From positions 1,798,001 through 1,862,000 of the forward strand of contig NZ_CP036274.1 of NCBI RefSeq assembly GCF_007747655.1: a stretch of 64,000 nucleotides of DNA, written 5' to 3'. The DNA comes from Anatilimnocola aggregata. Lineage in GTDB: Bacteria; Planctomycetota; Planctomycetia; Pirellulales; Pirellulaceae. The translations under genes and the position numbers were made by a program. The notes under the pieces are model-generated. The model did not search any database. It was not told where the DNA came from and was given only the letters and a program-made list of their open reading frames with translations. Below, piece after piece: positions 1-8,733 of the stretch; positions within the stretch are counted from its first letter, which is position 1, and every line of letters begins with the position of its first letter.

Positions 1-136
1 TGCCGGAATGCAACTCAATGGTGGCTAACACGACGATCAACGGCGGACTCCTCAGGCAAAGGGTGGCAATCAGGCGGGGTGGATGCAAGAACCCTATTCT
101 GCCCGCTCGCTCGCGCGGGAACAACCCACGGCGGAT

Positions 137-610
137 TCACGTCAACTGTTGCTGCAAGAGCGAAGGGACATTTCTCAATTCATCGCCAACCGCCCTGATG
201 TGAAACTCGCGGCTTGTTTCGCCAGTGACTTCGATGCGAATGAGCAAATACGAATCGGGAAGTGCGGGCTCGATCTTATCGGCCCATTCGATGATGGTCA
301 AAGCTGGCTCATCATACAGTTCTTCGGTGCCTAGTTCGCGAAACTCGTCGACATCGTGCAAACGGTAGGCATCGAGATGATAGAGTCGCCGCTGGCCGTT
401 GTATTGCTGACAAAGGACAAACGTCGGGCTGGTGACCGTCGCCGGATCAATTCCCGCCGCTGCAGCCAATCCCTGCACAAGTCGCGTCTTGCCGGCGCCT
501 AGTGTTCCGCATAGCGCAATCGTCGCACGCTGCGGTAATACGGTAGCAAGCAACTGAGCAAGCAAGTCGGTATCAGCCAACGACTGCGCAGTGAAAACGA
601 ACTCGTTCAA
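137..610 (-). CDS. tsaE: tRNA threonylcarbamoyladenosine biosynthesis ATPase TsaE
   Basis: TsaE is the P-loop ATPase that works with TsaB and TsaD to make the universal t6A37 modification on ANN-decoding tRNAs in the cytoplasm. The 157-residue product has the family's usual size. It shows a Walker A motif GTLGAGKT at about residues 35-42, the TSPTFVL stretch at about 60, the HLDAYRL segment, and the IIEWADK motif near residue 108. The start codon lies inside the end of thiL (4-nt ATGA overlap), so the two are probably translationally coupled. Identification is firm from motifs and length. Confidence 0.95.
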   Translation of the reverse strand: MNEFVFTAQSLADTDLLAQLLATVLPQRATIALCGTLGAGKTRLVQGLAAAAGIDPATVTSPTFVLCQQYNGQRRLYHLDAYRLHDVDEFRELGTEELYDEPALTIIEWADKIEPALPDSYLLIRIEVTGETSREFHIRAVGDELRNVPSLLQQQLT

Positions 611-1542
611 TGTTCGTACCCCCGCGGCTGTAAGGTGAGGAGCTCACCGCTGGCCAACTGCTGCTGAAGTCCCTGCTCGGCAGTGAACCAGCCGATTTGC
701 GTCAGCGGTACCGCGAGTGGTTGTTCACGCAAGAGCCGCGCTGCTTCGCCCGGGGGGACCGCCAGAATCAGTTCGAAGTCCTCGCCGTCGGCTAGCGCGT
801 GATCGAGTGCCGTTTGCTGCGAATTACCTTTTTCAGCCAGTTCATGGGCTGCCGGTGACAAGGGGATCTTGGCTACTTCAATAATCGCGCCGCAACTACT
901 GGCCGCGCAGATGCGCGACAGATCGAGCGATAAGCCGTCGCTCACATCGATGGCTGCGTGAACCTGCGCGTGATGCGATTGCAACAAGTGCGATTCTCGC
1001 AGTCGCGGTGAAAATGAAAGATGTCGGCCGAGGATGCTGCCGCCAAACGAACCGGTGACGAGGATCGCATCGCCGGGCTGAGCGCCGCTCCTTCGCCAGG
1101 CTTTGCCGTCTACAACCTCGCCGATCGCAGTCACACAGATGACCAATCGGCCGTGCCAACTGTTCGTGTCGCCACCCGCGATTGCACATTCAAACTCGGC
1201 GGCGAGAGGGAGCAGACCCTGCATCAACTGCTGGGCGAGGTTCAATGTTTCATCGTTGCCAGAGCCACGGGGAATGGCCAGCGAGATGAAGGCTGCGACG
1301 GGCTTGGCTCCCATGGCGGCCAAATCGCTGAGATTTACTGCCATCGCTTTGCGTCCCGCGGCAAAAGCTCCGCATTCGGAAAGCACAAAGTCGGTGCCGT
1401 CCATCAGCATGTCCGTGGTGACCACCGTCTGTTGACCGGTTTGCTGCGCGAGTAGAGCAGCGTCGTCGCCGATGCCGAGCGGTATCTTCGCCGAGTTCGG
1501 CATCTGCTCTTGCAGCCAGCGAAGAAAGTTGAGTTCCATCAA
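607..1542 (-). CDS. thiL: thiamine-monophosphate kinase ThiL
   Basis: ThiL phosphorylates thiamine monophosphate to thiamine pyrophosphate with ATP, the last step of thiamine cofactor synthesis. The 311-residue protein has the AIR-synthase/PurM fold layout: GIGDDAALL near residue 23, TTDMLMDGTDF near 42, the NLSDLAAMGAKP segment, GGDTN near 125, GDAILVTGSFGG near 155, and DVSDGLSLDL in the C-terminal half with GEDFELI. All metal and substrate motifs of the family are present. It overlaps tsaE by 4 nt downstream. A second in-frame Met follows the first directly, so the start is uncertain by one codon. Confidence 0.95.
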   Translation of the reverse strand: MMELNFLRWLQEQMPNSAKIPLGIGDDAALLAQQTGQQTVVTTDMLMDGTDFVLSECGAFAAGRKAMAVNLSDLAAMGAKPVAAFISLAIPRGSGNDETLNLAQQLMQGLLPLAAEFECAIAGGDTNSWHGRLVICVTAIGEVVDGKAWRRSGAQPGDAILVTGSFGGSILGRHLSFSPRLRESHLLQSHHAQVHAAIDVSDGLSLDLSRICAASSCGAIIEVAKIPLSPAAHELAEKGNSQQTALDHALADGEDFELILAVPPGEAARLLREQPLAVPLTQIGWFTAEQGLQQQLASGELLTLQPRGYEH

Positions 1543-1581
1543 TGGCGATGTCCGGCGAATCTTTGAAGCTCGAACCGCATT

Positions 1582-1610
1582 CGGCTCGGCAGGAGCCTCG
1601 CCCTCCCGAG
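1582..1610. repeat. single arm of an 'EGEAPAEP'-type palindromic repeat
   Basis: These 29 bases are the reverse complement of positions 56687-56715 inside the HyuAB gene, without a mismatch. Here the arm lies in the short gap between the PP2C gene and thiL and the second arm is absent, so it is a solo half-element. On the minus strand it begins CTCGGGAGGGCGAGGCTCCT. It is not translated at this site. Confidence 0.75.
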
Positions 1611-1625
1611 GCGGGTAACAGCCAC

Positions 1626-2921
1626 TTAGTACTTAATCGTCGAGTCGCTGGTCTTACGATCGTGCTGCGTGCGGAGTTCGTTCATCAAGAACGTGATTGA
1701 CTTACACAACTGACGAACCGAATCGACCGGATTGGCCTGGCGCGCGGCCACCGACTTCCGTTGCAGTTCTCCGTACTCGGCCCAGTCGACGTTGTAGTTG
1801 CCATCGACGGCAACTTGTTTCAACTCGCCTGCTGTTTGTTCCAGCTTGGTAAAGAACGCCGGCGAAGGACCGCAGGGAGTGTTCGTGTATGGTCCTTTAC
1901 CGAGCCGGCGATTGCCAGCGAGTTGTGTCCCGCTGCTGTAACCACTATAGAGTTTTACCACGCCGACAATGGCAGCAATCACCGAGCAAACGGCAGCTAA
2001 ACCTGCGAGCGGATACAAACCTCGCAGCAAAAGAAAAGCTGTCGCTAAGGCACAGACACCAGTTGCCACCCAGACCCCCGGATGCACCGGCTTCAATTCC
2101 TTTTTGCCACCGAGTGTGAGTGGAGGAGCTTGCGCGGCAGCCGTTACGGCTTCGTTGCCGACTACTTTGGCAATCAACACCGTAATATTGTCTGGACCAC
2201 CGCGGAGATTGGCCAGGTCGACGAGCGTCTTCACCGCTTCGTGGGGCGGCAAGCAACCCATGATGGTCCCGAGTTCTGGATCGTCAACGCGTCCCGTGAG
2301 TCCGTCGCTGCAGAGCAGAAAGACATCGCCCATTTCGATCGGGTGCGGACCTTCGAGATCGACTTTCACATTGACATTCGGACCGAGCGAACGCGTGATT
2401 ACGTTCTTCGGGACCGCGGCCGCCAATTCGCTTCCTTCGGTCAATTGACCCGAGGCACGCAGTTCCCACTGCAGGCTGTGGTCGAACGAAAGTTGATTCA
2501 ATTGATTGCCGCGCAGGCGATAGATGCGGCTATCGCCTACATGTGCGGCAATTGCACCCTGCGGCAAGATGACCAGCGCGCTGGCCGTAGTACCCATGCC
2601 GTGAAAATCGGTATTCGCCGAGCCGCGACTGTGAATCTGCGTGTTACTCTCGCGAAGCGCCTTCTCGAGCGCTTCAGGCGGCGAAAGTTCCAGGTATCTG
2701 TTGTAGAGGTAGGGCGTATTTTCAACGGCCATCTTGCTGGCCAACTCGCCAGCCGCATGCGCGCCCATTCCGTCTGCCACCATGAGGAAATGGCCTCGCT
2801 GCCGCCAGAGTTCGGCGGTATCGGCGACGATCAGGCAATACGAATCCTGATTCACCGACCGCCGCATTCCGACGTTCGTCAACGAAGCGGTCTGTACGCC
2901 GCAATCAAAGGCCACCCGCAC
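1626..2921 (-). CDS. membrane-anchored PP2C-family Ser/Thr phosphatase
   Basis: This is a metal-dependent PPM/PP2C phosphatase that removes phosphate from Ser/Thr residues and probably counters Hanks-type kinases. The catalytic domain covers about residues 8-255: SVNQDSY (~22), VADGMGAHAAGE (~48), GMGTTASA (~108), VGDSRIYR (~128), CSDGLTG (~205) and GGPDNIT (~242), so all metal-binding aspartates are present. Two hydrophobic helices at about 275-325 follow, then a charged roughly 100-residue tail. The phosphatase domain precedes the membrane helices, so it is likely cytoplasmic. It is transcribed alone, divergently from the GlmU-like gene. Confidence 0.92.
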   Translation of the reverse strand: MRVAFDCGVQTASLTNVGMRRSVNQDSYCLIVADTAELWRQRGHFLMVADGMGAHAAGELASKMAVENTPYLYNRYLELSPPEALEKALRESNTQIHSRGSANTDFHGMGTTASALVILPQGAIAAHVGDSRIYRLRGNQLNQLSFDHSLQWELRASGQLTEGSELAAAVPKNVITRSLGPNVNVKVDLEGPHPIEMGDVFLLCSDGLTGRVDDPELGTIMGCLPPHEAVKTLVDLANLRGGPDNITVLIAKVVGNEAVTAAAQAPPLTLGGKKELKPVHPGVWVATGVCALATAFLLLRGLYPLAGLAAVCSVIAAIVGVVKLYSGYSSGTQLAGNRRLGKGPYTNTPCGPSPAFFTKLEQTAGELKQVAVDGNYNVDWAEYGELQRKSVAARQANPVDSVRQLCKSITFLMNELRTQHDRKTSDSTIKY

Positions 2922-3248
2922 GCTCCCTGGCTAAAGCTACTGGCTGGAAGACGATCGCCGATCAAGGATCGTAACCGATTTACCTCTGCGCTCAGTCAGC
3001 AGAATCGGCCGCTCGAACGAACTGGCTTCCAAGCTGTCTATATTAACTAGTTCTAATGCCGGGGGTAAGTCGCTAGTTCACTAATCATTGGTCTGGCCCA
3101 GCGGGGCCAGAATTGCAATGATGCGAACCGCAATCTGGAGCGAATCCCGCCGTTTTCGCCCGAGATTGGAGTTGTTCCTAGCTACGCGTTCCTTAGTGGG
3201 CGAAACACCGCGACTTGGATGAAGTGAATCAAAAGCAGGATCGAGCTT
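2922..3248. other. divergent intergenic region
   Basis: A 327-base gap separates the divergently transcribed PP2C and GlmU-like genes and should hold both promoters. I found no convincing -35/-10 pair, hairpin or small ORF. The only useful signal is AGGATCGAG just before the ATG at 3249, a plausible ribosome binding site. Confidence 0.4.
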
Positions 3249-3989
3249 ATGACATCAGTGACTGCCGTCGTCTTGGCTGCCGGAATGGGCACCCGGATGA
3301 AATCGGATCTTCCCAAGGTTCTTTGCCCGGTGTTGGGCAGGCCGATGATTGAATACGTCCTCGATGCGTTGACGGCGGCTGGCGTCAGTCGCGTGATCGC
3401 CGTGATTGGCTACCGGGCCGACGACGTGCGGCAGACCCTCGCAGCACGAACAAACATCGAGTACGTGCTGCAGACCGAGCGTCTGGGGACCGGCCATGCC
3501 GTGAAGATGGCGCGCGAGAACCTGCAAGGAGTGACAGGGCCCGTCGTGATTGTTGCCGGCGATTCACCCATGCTGCAAAGCCAGTCGGTGAAGAAGCTGC
3601 TCGATCATGCCGCTGCGCATCGCCCCGCCTGCTTGCTCGGCACGTTGCACAAAGACAATCCGCAAGGTCTCGGTCGCATTGTGCGCGATGCCAGTGGCGA
3701 GTTCTGGGGCATTGTCGAAGAGAAAGACGCCACCGACGAGCAGCGGAAGATTACCGAAGTCAACATGAGCACCTACGTGTTCGATGCTCCGGAGCTCTTG
3801 CACGCACTAGATCAGTTGAAAAACGAAAACCGGCAGCAGGAATACTACCTGACCGATTGTCCGGGTATCTTGCTGCGTGAAGGAAAGCGGGTCGAGGCGC
3901 TGCCCGTTCTCGACCCGTGCGAATCACTGAGCATTAATACTCCCGAAGAGCTGCATGCCGTCGAACAGCAAATGCTGAAAATGAGATAA
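3249..3989 (+). CDS. GlmU-like nucleotidyltransferase (uridyltransferase domain only)
   Basis: The product matches the N-terminal pyrophosphorylase domain of GlmU, which makes UDP-GlcNAc from GlcNAc-1-phosphate and UTP. The signature LAAGMGTRMKSDLPKVL is at residues 9-25, followed by QTERLGTGHAV (~78), VVIAGDSPML (~100), GLGRIV (~140), IVEEKDA (~155), EVNMSTYVF (~171) and SINTPEEL near the end. At 246 residues it stops where bifunctional GlmU would begin its left-handed beta-helix acetyltransferase domain. The acetylation step must therefore be done elsewhere, or the substrate is another sugar-1-phosphate. The stop codon is 3 nt before a palindromic repeat. Confidence 0.88.
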   Translation: MTSVTAVVLAAGMGTRMKSDLPKVLCPVLGRPMIEYVLDALTAAGVSRVIAVIGYRADDVRQTLAARTNIEYVLQTERLGTGHAVKMARENLQGVTGPVVIVAGDSPMLQSQSVKKLLDHAAAHRPACLLGTLHKDNPQGLGRIVRDASGEFWGIVEEKDATDEQRKITEVNMSTYVFDAPELLHALDQLKNENRQQEYYLTDCPGILLREGKRVEALPVLDPCESLSINTPEELHAVEQQMLKMR

Positions 3990-3991
3990 CC

Positions 3992-4213
3992 GGGGTCGGG
4001 GCAATTTTCGGGCAATTACCCGTTTACCTTCAGCTGACGACGGTAGTCCCGAAACATTGTCCTGACCCACATGGGTTCCAGCACGAATGATTGAAATTCG
4101 CTTGTGCTTTGCTGAACCATTTTGCTGATTCTGCGAATTCGGGTCAGGAAGATTTTCGGGTCGGCGATTGATTTGCAGTCGCACTTTCTCGATCCCGAAA
4201 AACTTCCCGACCC
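3992..4213. repeat. double-hairpin palindromic element, copy 1
   Basis: About 222 bases fill the convergent gap between two genes. The first hairpin pairs GGGTCGGGGCAATTTTCGGG (3993-4012) with the imperfect complement at 4048-4068. The second pairs GGGTCAGGAAGATTTTCGGG (4141-4160) with CCCGAAAAACTTCCCGACCC (4194-4213). The outer ends are themselves inverted repeats. The same architecture recurs at 21014-21424. The element could act as a bidirectional terminator here, but there is no clear T-run. Confidence 0.85.
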
Positions 4214-4223
4214 TAAAAATTCT

Positions 4224-5543
4224 TCACTCCTTCGCCAGGCTTGCGCAGACGAGTTCGTTGTCGTTGCGAGCAAAGACGCACTTGTTGGCGTAGCCAGGAT
4301 GCGACCAGCAGACACCGCCGCGCTGGCGGAGTTGCTCGAGCGTCGGTTCAATCAGCTTCGCGCGGCTGATTTCGTGGTAGCCCTGCGGCGACAGTTTGGC
4401 GATGATCAATTCGCCCCGTTCGTTGAAGAGGAAATAGCGGTCGCCATTCTTCACGAAGTGGATCGTGCTCCAGCGGGCCTTGGGGACGGCGGTGGTATCT
4501 TCCCACACGCGGTCACCGGTTTTGGCATCGAGGCAGCGAAGTTCGCCGTAACTATCGACTCCGTAGATGTAGCCATTCTCAAAGACCGGCGTGCTGATGA
4601 TGGAGTGGAGGGCGTCGGTGTTTTTTTCGTCGCGACCAATCACGTGCCATAGCTTTTCAGCGGTTGCCGTTGGCCGATCGAGCTTCAGTAGTAGCGAACC
4701 ATCGTAGAACGAAGTGAAAAAGACGCGGTCCCCTTCAATCACCGGCGTCGCCACGCCAATGGGCATGTTCCGCGGCTTCCAGGGCTGGCTCCATTGCGTC
4801 TTGCCATCTTTCACATCCAGGCCGGTGACACTGTCGCCGGTCCAGCAGATGGCAACTCGCTTGCCCCCTTGGTTGACGACCAGTGGTGTCGAATACTGAC
4901 CGCGATCGTTGAGCGCCCGCCAAACGTCAGCTCCGGTGTCTTTGTTTACCGCCACGATGCACGCGCCATCTTTGCCGCCAATGTGCAACAGGAGCAAATC
5001 GCCCTCGACGAGCGGAGCTGCCGTGATGCCCCAGATTGGCATCTCGATCTGATAGTCGGTCTCCAAATCTCGCTTCCAGAGAATCTTGCCGGTTGCCGCA
5101 TCCAGGCAGTGGAGCCAACCGGTCGCACCCAGTGCATAAGCTTTGCCGGCGTGAATCGTGACGGCGGCCCGCGGACCAGCGGCGTAACCAACCTTGCCAT
5201 ATTCGCATGGATAAGCGATCGACCAGACGGGCTCGCCGGTCTTCTCGTCGAAGCAATGAACCCGCTCCTGCGGATTGCTGCGATCGGGGACGCGATCGGT
5301 CACATAGACTTTCCCGGCAGCGATCGTTGGCCCGCTGTAGCCCGCGCCGATCTTCGCCCGCCACTTAATCGGCAGCTCAGCTGCAGCGAACTTCTCGACC
5401 AGTCCCGTTTCATGCCACACGCCATCGCGATTCGTTCCGCGCCACTGTGGCCAATCTTCAGCACTCGCACGGTGCAAATCACTAGCGACGAAGGCCAACA
5501 GGATGCTGAGTAGGGAAACGAAGCAAATCGCGGAGAATCGCAT
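4224..5543 (-). CDS. exported PQQ-like beta-propeller repeat protein
   Basis: This 439-residue protein begins with a signal peptide (hydrophobic stretch at residues 5-21, cleavage likely near ASAED), followed by EDWPQWRGTNRDGV, the entry motif common to planctomycete PQQ-like propellers. Repeated blades carry the pattern of a hydrophobic strand, AxDxxTGxxxW and V/I-x-GDRVF, for example CLDAATGKILWKR and CLDAKTGDRVWED. It resembles the propeller of PQQ-dependent dehydrogenases and BamB, but no catalytic quinoprotein residues can be assigned, so enzyme activity is not claimed. It probably acts in the periplasm. It is divergent from a second propeller gene at 5766. Confidence 0.88.
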   Translation of the reverse strand: MRFSAICFVSLLSILLAFVASDLHRASAEDWPQWRGTNRDGVWHETGLVEKFAAAELPIKWRAKIGAGYSGPTIAAGKVYVTDRVPDRSNPQERVHCFDEKTGEPVWSIAYPCEYGKVGYAAGPRAAVTIHAGKAYALGATGWLHCLDAATGKILWKRDLETDYQIEMPIWGITAAPLVEGDLLLLHIGGKDGACIVAVNKDTGADVWRALNDRGQYSTPLVVNQGGKRVAICWTGDSVTGLDVKDGKTQWSQPWKPRNMPIGVATPVIEGDRVFFTSFYDGSLLLKLDRPTATAEKLWHVIGRDEKNTDALHSIISTPVFENGYIYGVDSYGELRCLDAKTGDRVWEDTTAVPKARWSTIHFVKNGDRYFLFNERGELIIAKLSPQGYHEISRAKLIEPTLEQLRQRGGVCWSHPGYANKCVFARNDNELVCASLAKE

Positions 5544-5765
5544 TGCGTGGACTCACGAAAGTAGGAAGTCTTATCCGGTCACTCGGTTATATCGCGCCTA
5601 ACACAGACCGGGGAATGGCCCGCAGCCTGTGTTCTCCGCAGGTCGCAGCGGTATTTTCACTGTCGCATTTTGGCTCGTCAGCGGACTATAATCGGCGACT
5701 GCCTACCCTAAATTACAGCCCCATCAAGCAACCAGCCCATTACCCTACCTCGGGAGAATAGCCAG

Positions 5766-7103
5766 ATGCGTCTATCCCTTTCTTTTGCTCTGCGCGCGGC
5801 GTTCGCGCTGCTTATTGGCACGGGAGTCCTTTACTTTGGCAGCGCCTACGCCAAGGCTCCGAACAAGCCAGACGGCAAGAACCCCGCCAGCCTGGAAGCC
5901 GAGCGTGGTGACTGGTCGCGCTGGCGCGGGCCGAACGGCGATGGCATCAGCTACGAAACGGACCTGCTCACCGAGTGGCCCGAAGAAGGCCCGCCACTCG
6001 CCTGGCATGCCAAGGGATTTGGCAAGGGAATGTCGAGCGTCGCAGTAAAGGGTGGCCGCATCTATACACTGGGCAATGTTAAGGACAAAACGGCGCTGAT
6101 CGCCGCCGACATCAAGGACGGCTCGATTCTCTGGTCGACCGAGGTTGGCAGCGGTAAGAATCCCAACTGCACACCAACCGTCGATGGCGAATTTGTCTTC
6201 ACCGTAACGCATGGCGGCGACTTGGCTTGCTGCCAAGCTGATACGGGTGAAGTCGTGTGGAAGAAAAACTTTGGCCAGGACTTCAGCGGCAAGATGATGT
6301 CGGGCTGGGGCTACAGTGAATCTCCGCTGGTCGATGGCGATCGCTTGATCTGTACTCCGGGGGCACCCGGCGCTTTGCTCGTTGCGCTCGATCGTAAGAC
6401 CGGAGAAAAGATCTGGGAGTCAGCCGTTCCTGAGAGCCTCGGCCGTAAAGGCAAAGACGGTGCCGGTTATGCTTCGGTCGTCATTAGCAATGGCGCTGGC
6501 GTAAAGCAATACATCACCCTCACTGGCCGGGGCATCGTTAGTGTCGACGCCGCCACCGGCAAACTACTGTGGCATTACAACGACGTCGCCAATGGAACCG
6601 CGAACATTCCCACACCAGTCATCAGTGGCGACTATGTCTTCTGCAGCAGTGGCTACGGCGATGGCGGAACCGCACTCCTCAAGATCACCAAGGACGGCAG
6701 CGAAGTGAAGGTAAACGAAGAGTACTACTTCCCAGCTAAAGAAATGCAAAACCATCACGGTGGCATGCTGTTGATCGGTGACCATGTCTATATGGGACAC
6801 GGCCACAACAACGGCTTTCCCTTGTGCGTCGATTTGAAGACCGGCAAAGATGCCTGGCGCCCTGGCCGCGGCGCAGGCAGCGGTTCGGCAGCGATTGCCT
6901 ACGCTGACGGGCATCTCTATTTCCGCTATCAAGATGCGACGATGGCGCTAGTCGCCGCCACGCCGAAAGAATACATCCTCAAGGGCAAGTTCAAGATCGC
7001 CACCAAGAACGGCGAAAGCTGGCCTCATCCGGTCATCGCCGGTGGCAAGCTCTATTTGCGCGATCAAGACTCGCTGCTGTGCTACGACATCAAAAAGAAG
7101 TAG
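5766..7103 (+). CDS. exported PQQ-like beta-propeller repeat protein
   Basis: The 445-residue product has an N-terminal hydrophobic signal (about residues 5-29) and then GDWSRWRGPNGDGIS, the same entry motif as its divergent neighbour. Blades with VALDRKTGEKIWES, SVDAATGKLLWHY and CVDLKTGKDAWRP mark the beta-propeller. The start is supported by GGGAG ten bases upstream. It probably folds in the periplasm as a single eight-bladed domain. Its similarity to the 4224-5543 product suggests related roles, but no substrate or cofactor can be read from the sequence. Confidence 0.9.
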   Translation: MRLSLSFALRAAFALLIGTGVLYFGSAYAKAPNKPDGKNPASLEAERGDWSRWRGPNGDGISYETDLLTEWPEEGPPLAWHAKGFGKGMSSVAVKGGRIYTLGNVKDKTALIAADIKDGSILWSTEVGSGKNPNCTPTVDGEFVFTVTHGGDLACCQADTGEVVWKKNFGQDFSGKMMSGWGYSESPLVDGDRLICTPGAPGALLVALDRKTGEKIWESAVPESLGRKGKDGAGYASVVISNGAGVKQYITLTGRGIVSVDAATGKLLWHYNDVANGTANIPTPVISGDYVFCSSGYGDGGTALLKITKDGSEVKVNEEYYFPAKEMQNHHGGMLLIGDHVYMGHGHNNGFPLCVDLKTGKDAWRPGRGAGSGSAAIAYADGHLYFRYQDATMALVAATPKEYILKGKFKIATKNGESWPHPVIAGGKLYLRDQDSLLCYDIKKK

Positions 7104-7112
7104 CGAAGTCCG

Positions 7113-7131
7113 CCTCACGCTTTGCGTGAGG
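7113..7131. repeat. short perfect hairpin CCTCACGC/GCGTGAGG
   Basis: An 8-bp perfect stem with a three-base loop lies 10 nt after the stop of the propeller gene. No T-run follows, so it is not a canonical intrinsic terminator. A near-identical hairpin follows the gene ending at 14646. Confidence 0.6.
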
Positions 7132-7167
7132 TGGCTTTCCAATGCCATCCTGCGTCTGAGGTGCTTC

Positions 7168-7785
7168 GTGCGCATTATCGCTGGTCTCTCTCTCTGCCTC
7201 GTCTTGCTACTTGCGGCTGCCTCAAACGCGGCCGAGCAGGATGCGGCGGAACTCGTTAAGCAAGCCATTTCGACTGCTGGCGGCGAAACGAAGCTGCTGA
7301 AGCTGTTTCGCATGAAGGAGCAACTCAACGTCAGCTCGGATGCTACGAAGAAGGGAAGCGTGCGACTCTCGGTGCTCGAGCCACCAAAGTACTGGTGGCT
7401 TGGCAAAAATGAACGCGTAAAAGACGAGAAGGAACCAGCGACCTTTCTTGTTTGGGCTTGGACCCTGGGCGCGCTAACGGACCCGCAGTCGAAGATTGAA
7501 CTGCTGCCGGAAGCAACCGAGGATGGCGTCACTACGTTGCCGCTGCGCATCAGCCAATCGATTACGCCGCCGATGGACCTGCACTTTGATAAGACGGAAA
7601 AGCGACTGGTTCGCATTGAGTGGCGTAGCGACATCCACCGCTTTAGCGACTGGCGCGAACACGATGGCGTGAAGTATCCAGCCAAGTGCGTCGGGTATAA
7701 AAAGGCCACGGGCAAACCGTGGTACTTTAGCGAGATTGTAGAACTCGAAAGGCTGTCAGAGCTGCCCGAGGGGCTGCAGCGTTAA
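7168..7785 (+). CDS. exported LolA-like hypothetical protein
   Basis: I place the start at GTG 7168, preceded by GAGG, because it yields a clean signal peptide (VRIIAGLSLCLVLLLAAASN) cut near ASNAAEQ. An earlier in-frame ATG at 7042 lies inside the propeller gene. The mature part of about 180 residues is rich in alternating beta-strand patterns (SVRLSVLEPPKYW, LHFDKTEKRLVRIEW, DGVKYPAKCVGYKK), resembling planctomycete proteins with a LolA/LolB-like half-barrel. That assignment is an inference from pattern only. It may be cotranscribed with the upstream propeller gene (64-nt gap). Function unknown. Confidence 0.7.
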   Translation: MRIIAGLSLCLVLLLAAASNAAEQDAAELVKQAISTAGGETKLLKLFRMKEQLNVSSDATKKGSVRLSVLEPPKYWWLGKNERVKDEKEPATFLVWAWTLGALTDPQSKIELLPEATEDGVTTLPLRISQSITPPMDLHFDKTEKRLVRIEWRSDIHRFSDWREHDGVKYPAKCVGYKKATGKPWYFSEIVELERLSELPEGLQR

Positions 7786-7870
7786 GTTATCTGCGAAGTT
7801 CCAACTCAGCAAATCAATTCAATCATTAGCTAACCAATTATTGTCAGGCATCACTTAGAGAAAGCTGTTC

Positions 7871-8641
7871 ATGAAATCGTTCAAGATTCTCCTCGCCGAA
7901 GGAACGCTCTGCCGCATTTTTTGCTCGGGCCGAATTATTCATCCGGTAGTGTTCGATGTCGTCGGCATGATCGGCGGCTTTCATGGTTTTTGGATCGACC
8001 AGGAGCATGCAGCTGTCAGTTATGAGCAAATCGTGCTCGCCTCGGCCTGCGGGCGGGCGAATGGGCTCGATAACTTTGTCCGCATGCCCATGAGCGGCTA
8101 CTCGATGGCGACTGCCAATCTGGAAGCTGGTGCCGGTGGCTTGATGGCCGCACGAATCGAATCGGCCAAGCACGCCGAAGAATTCATGCAGTGGGCAAAG
8201 TTCCAGCCCCGCGGCGTGCGCGGCCTGAATACCAGCGGCTACGACGCGGATTACGGCGGCAAAACATTGCCCCAATTAGCTCACGATGCCAACCGCGACT
8301 CCTTCGTTGCCATTCAGATCGAAACCCTCGGCGCACTCGAAGAGTGCGACGCGATTGCCGCGCTTGAAGGAGTCGACCTGCTCTTCGTCGGCCCCAGCGA
8401 TCTCTCACAAGAATTGGGAATTCTCGCGCAGTGGGAAAACGAAAAACTTTGGGATGCCTATGCGAAGGTAGCCGCTGCCTGCAATAAACACGGCAAGAAC
8501 TGGGGCACCATCGCCGTGAATCCCGCTTTCGCCAAGCGCACCTACGATATGGGCTGCCGCATGCTCAGCTTTGGCATCGACGCCGTCATTCTCCGCCGTG
8601 GAGTCGAAGCCACCCGCACGGCGTTTAAGGACTTGTTCTAA
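7871..8641 (+). CDS. HpcH/HpaI-type aldolase/citrate lyase family protein
   Basis: Family members are class II, metal-dependent TIM-barrel aldolases that cleave or form 2-oxo-acids such as 2-dehydro-3-deoxyglucarate. The 256-residue length is typical. Visible motifs are GGFHGFWIDQEHAAVS (~36-51), VRMP (~69), the glycine-rich LEAGAGGLMAARIES (~85), QIETLGALEECDAI (~150) with the metal-binding Glu, and LLFVGPSDLSQELGI (~171) with the metal-binding Asp. The physiological substrate cannot be told from sequence. It is monocistronic, with no sugar-acid pathway genes adjacent. Confidence 0.9.
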   Translation: MKSFKILLAEGTLCRIFCSGRIIHPVVFDVVGMIGGFHGFWIDQEHAAVSYEQIVLASACGRANGLDNFVRMPMSGYSMATANLEAGAGGLMAARIESAKHAEEFMQWAKFQPRGVRGLNTSGYDADYGGKTLPQLAHDANRDSFVAIQIETLGALEECDAIAALEGVDLLFVGPSDLSQELGILAQWENEKLWDAYAKVAAACNKHGKNWGTIAVNPAFAKRTYDMGCRMLSFGIDAVILRRGVEATRTAFKDLF

Positions 8642-8733
8642 GCAAGCAGAGCGTGAATTGAGGCAGGATTTCGTGCGCGGATGGAGGCACTCACTCTGCG
8701 CGTGCGTAAGTCGCTGTCACCAGCACGGGAGTA

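Noticed and set aside
1-136. Gene or RNA at the left edge
   Set aside because: Only a short frame with no family motif; the CCCGC/GCGGG hairpin near 100-119 is too weak to call a terminator.
5687-5692. TATAAT -10 box of the propeller gene at 5766
   Set aside because: The hexamer is perfect but nothing like TTGACA lies 15-19 nt upstream, so I do not call it a promoter.
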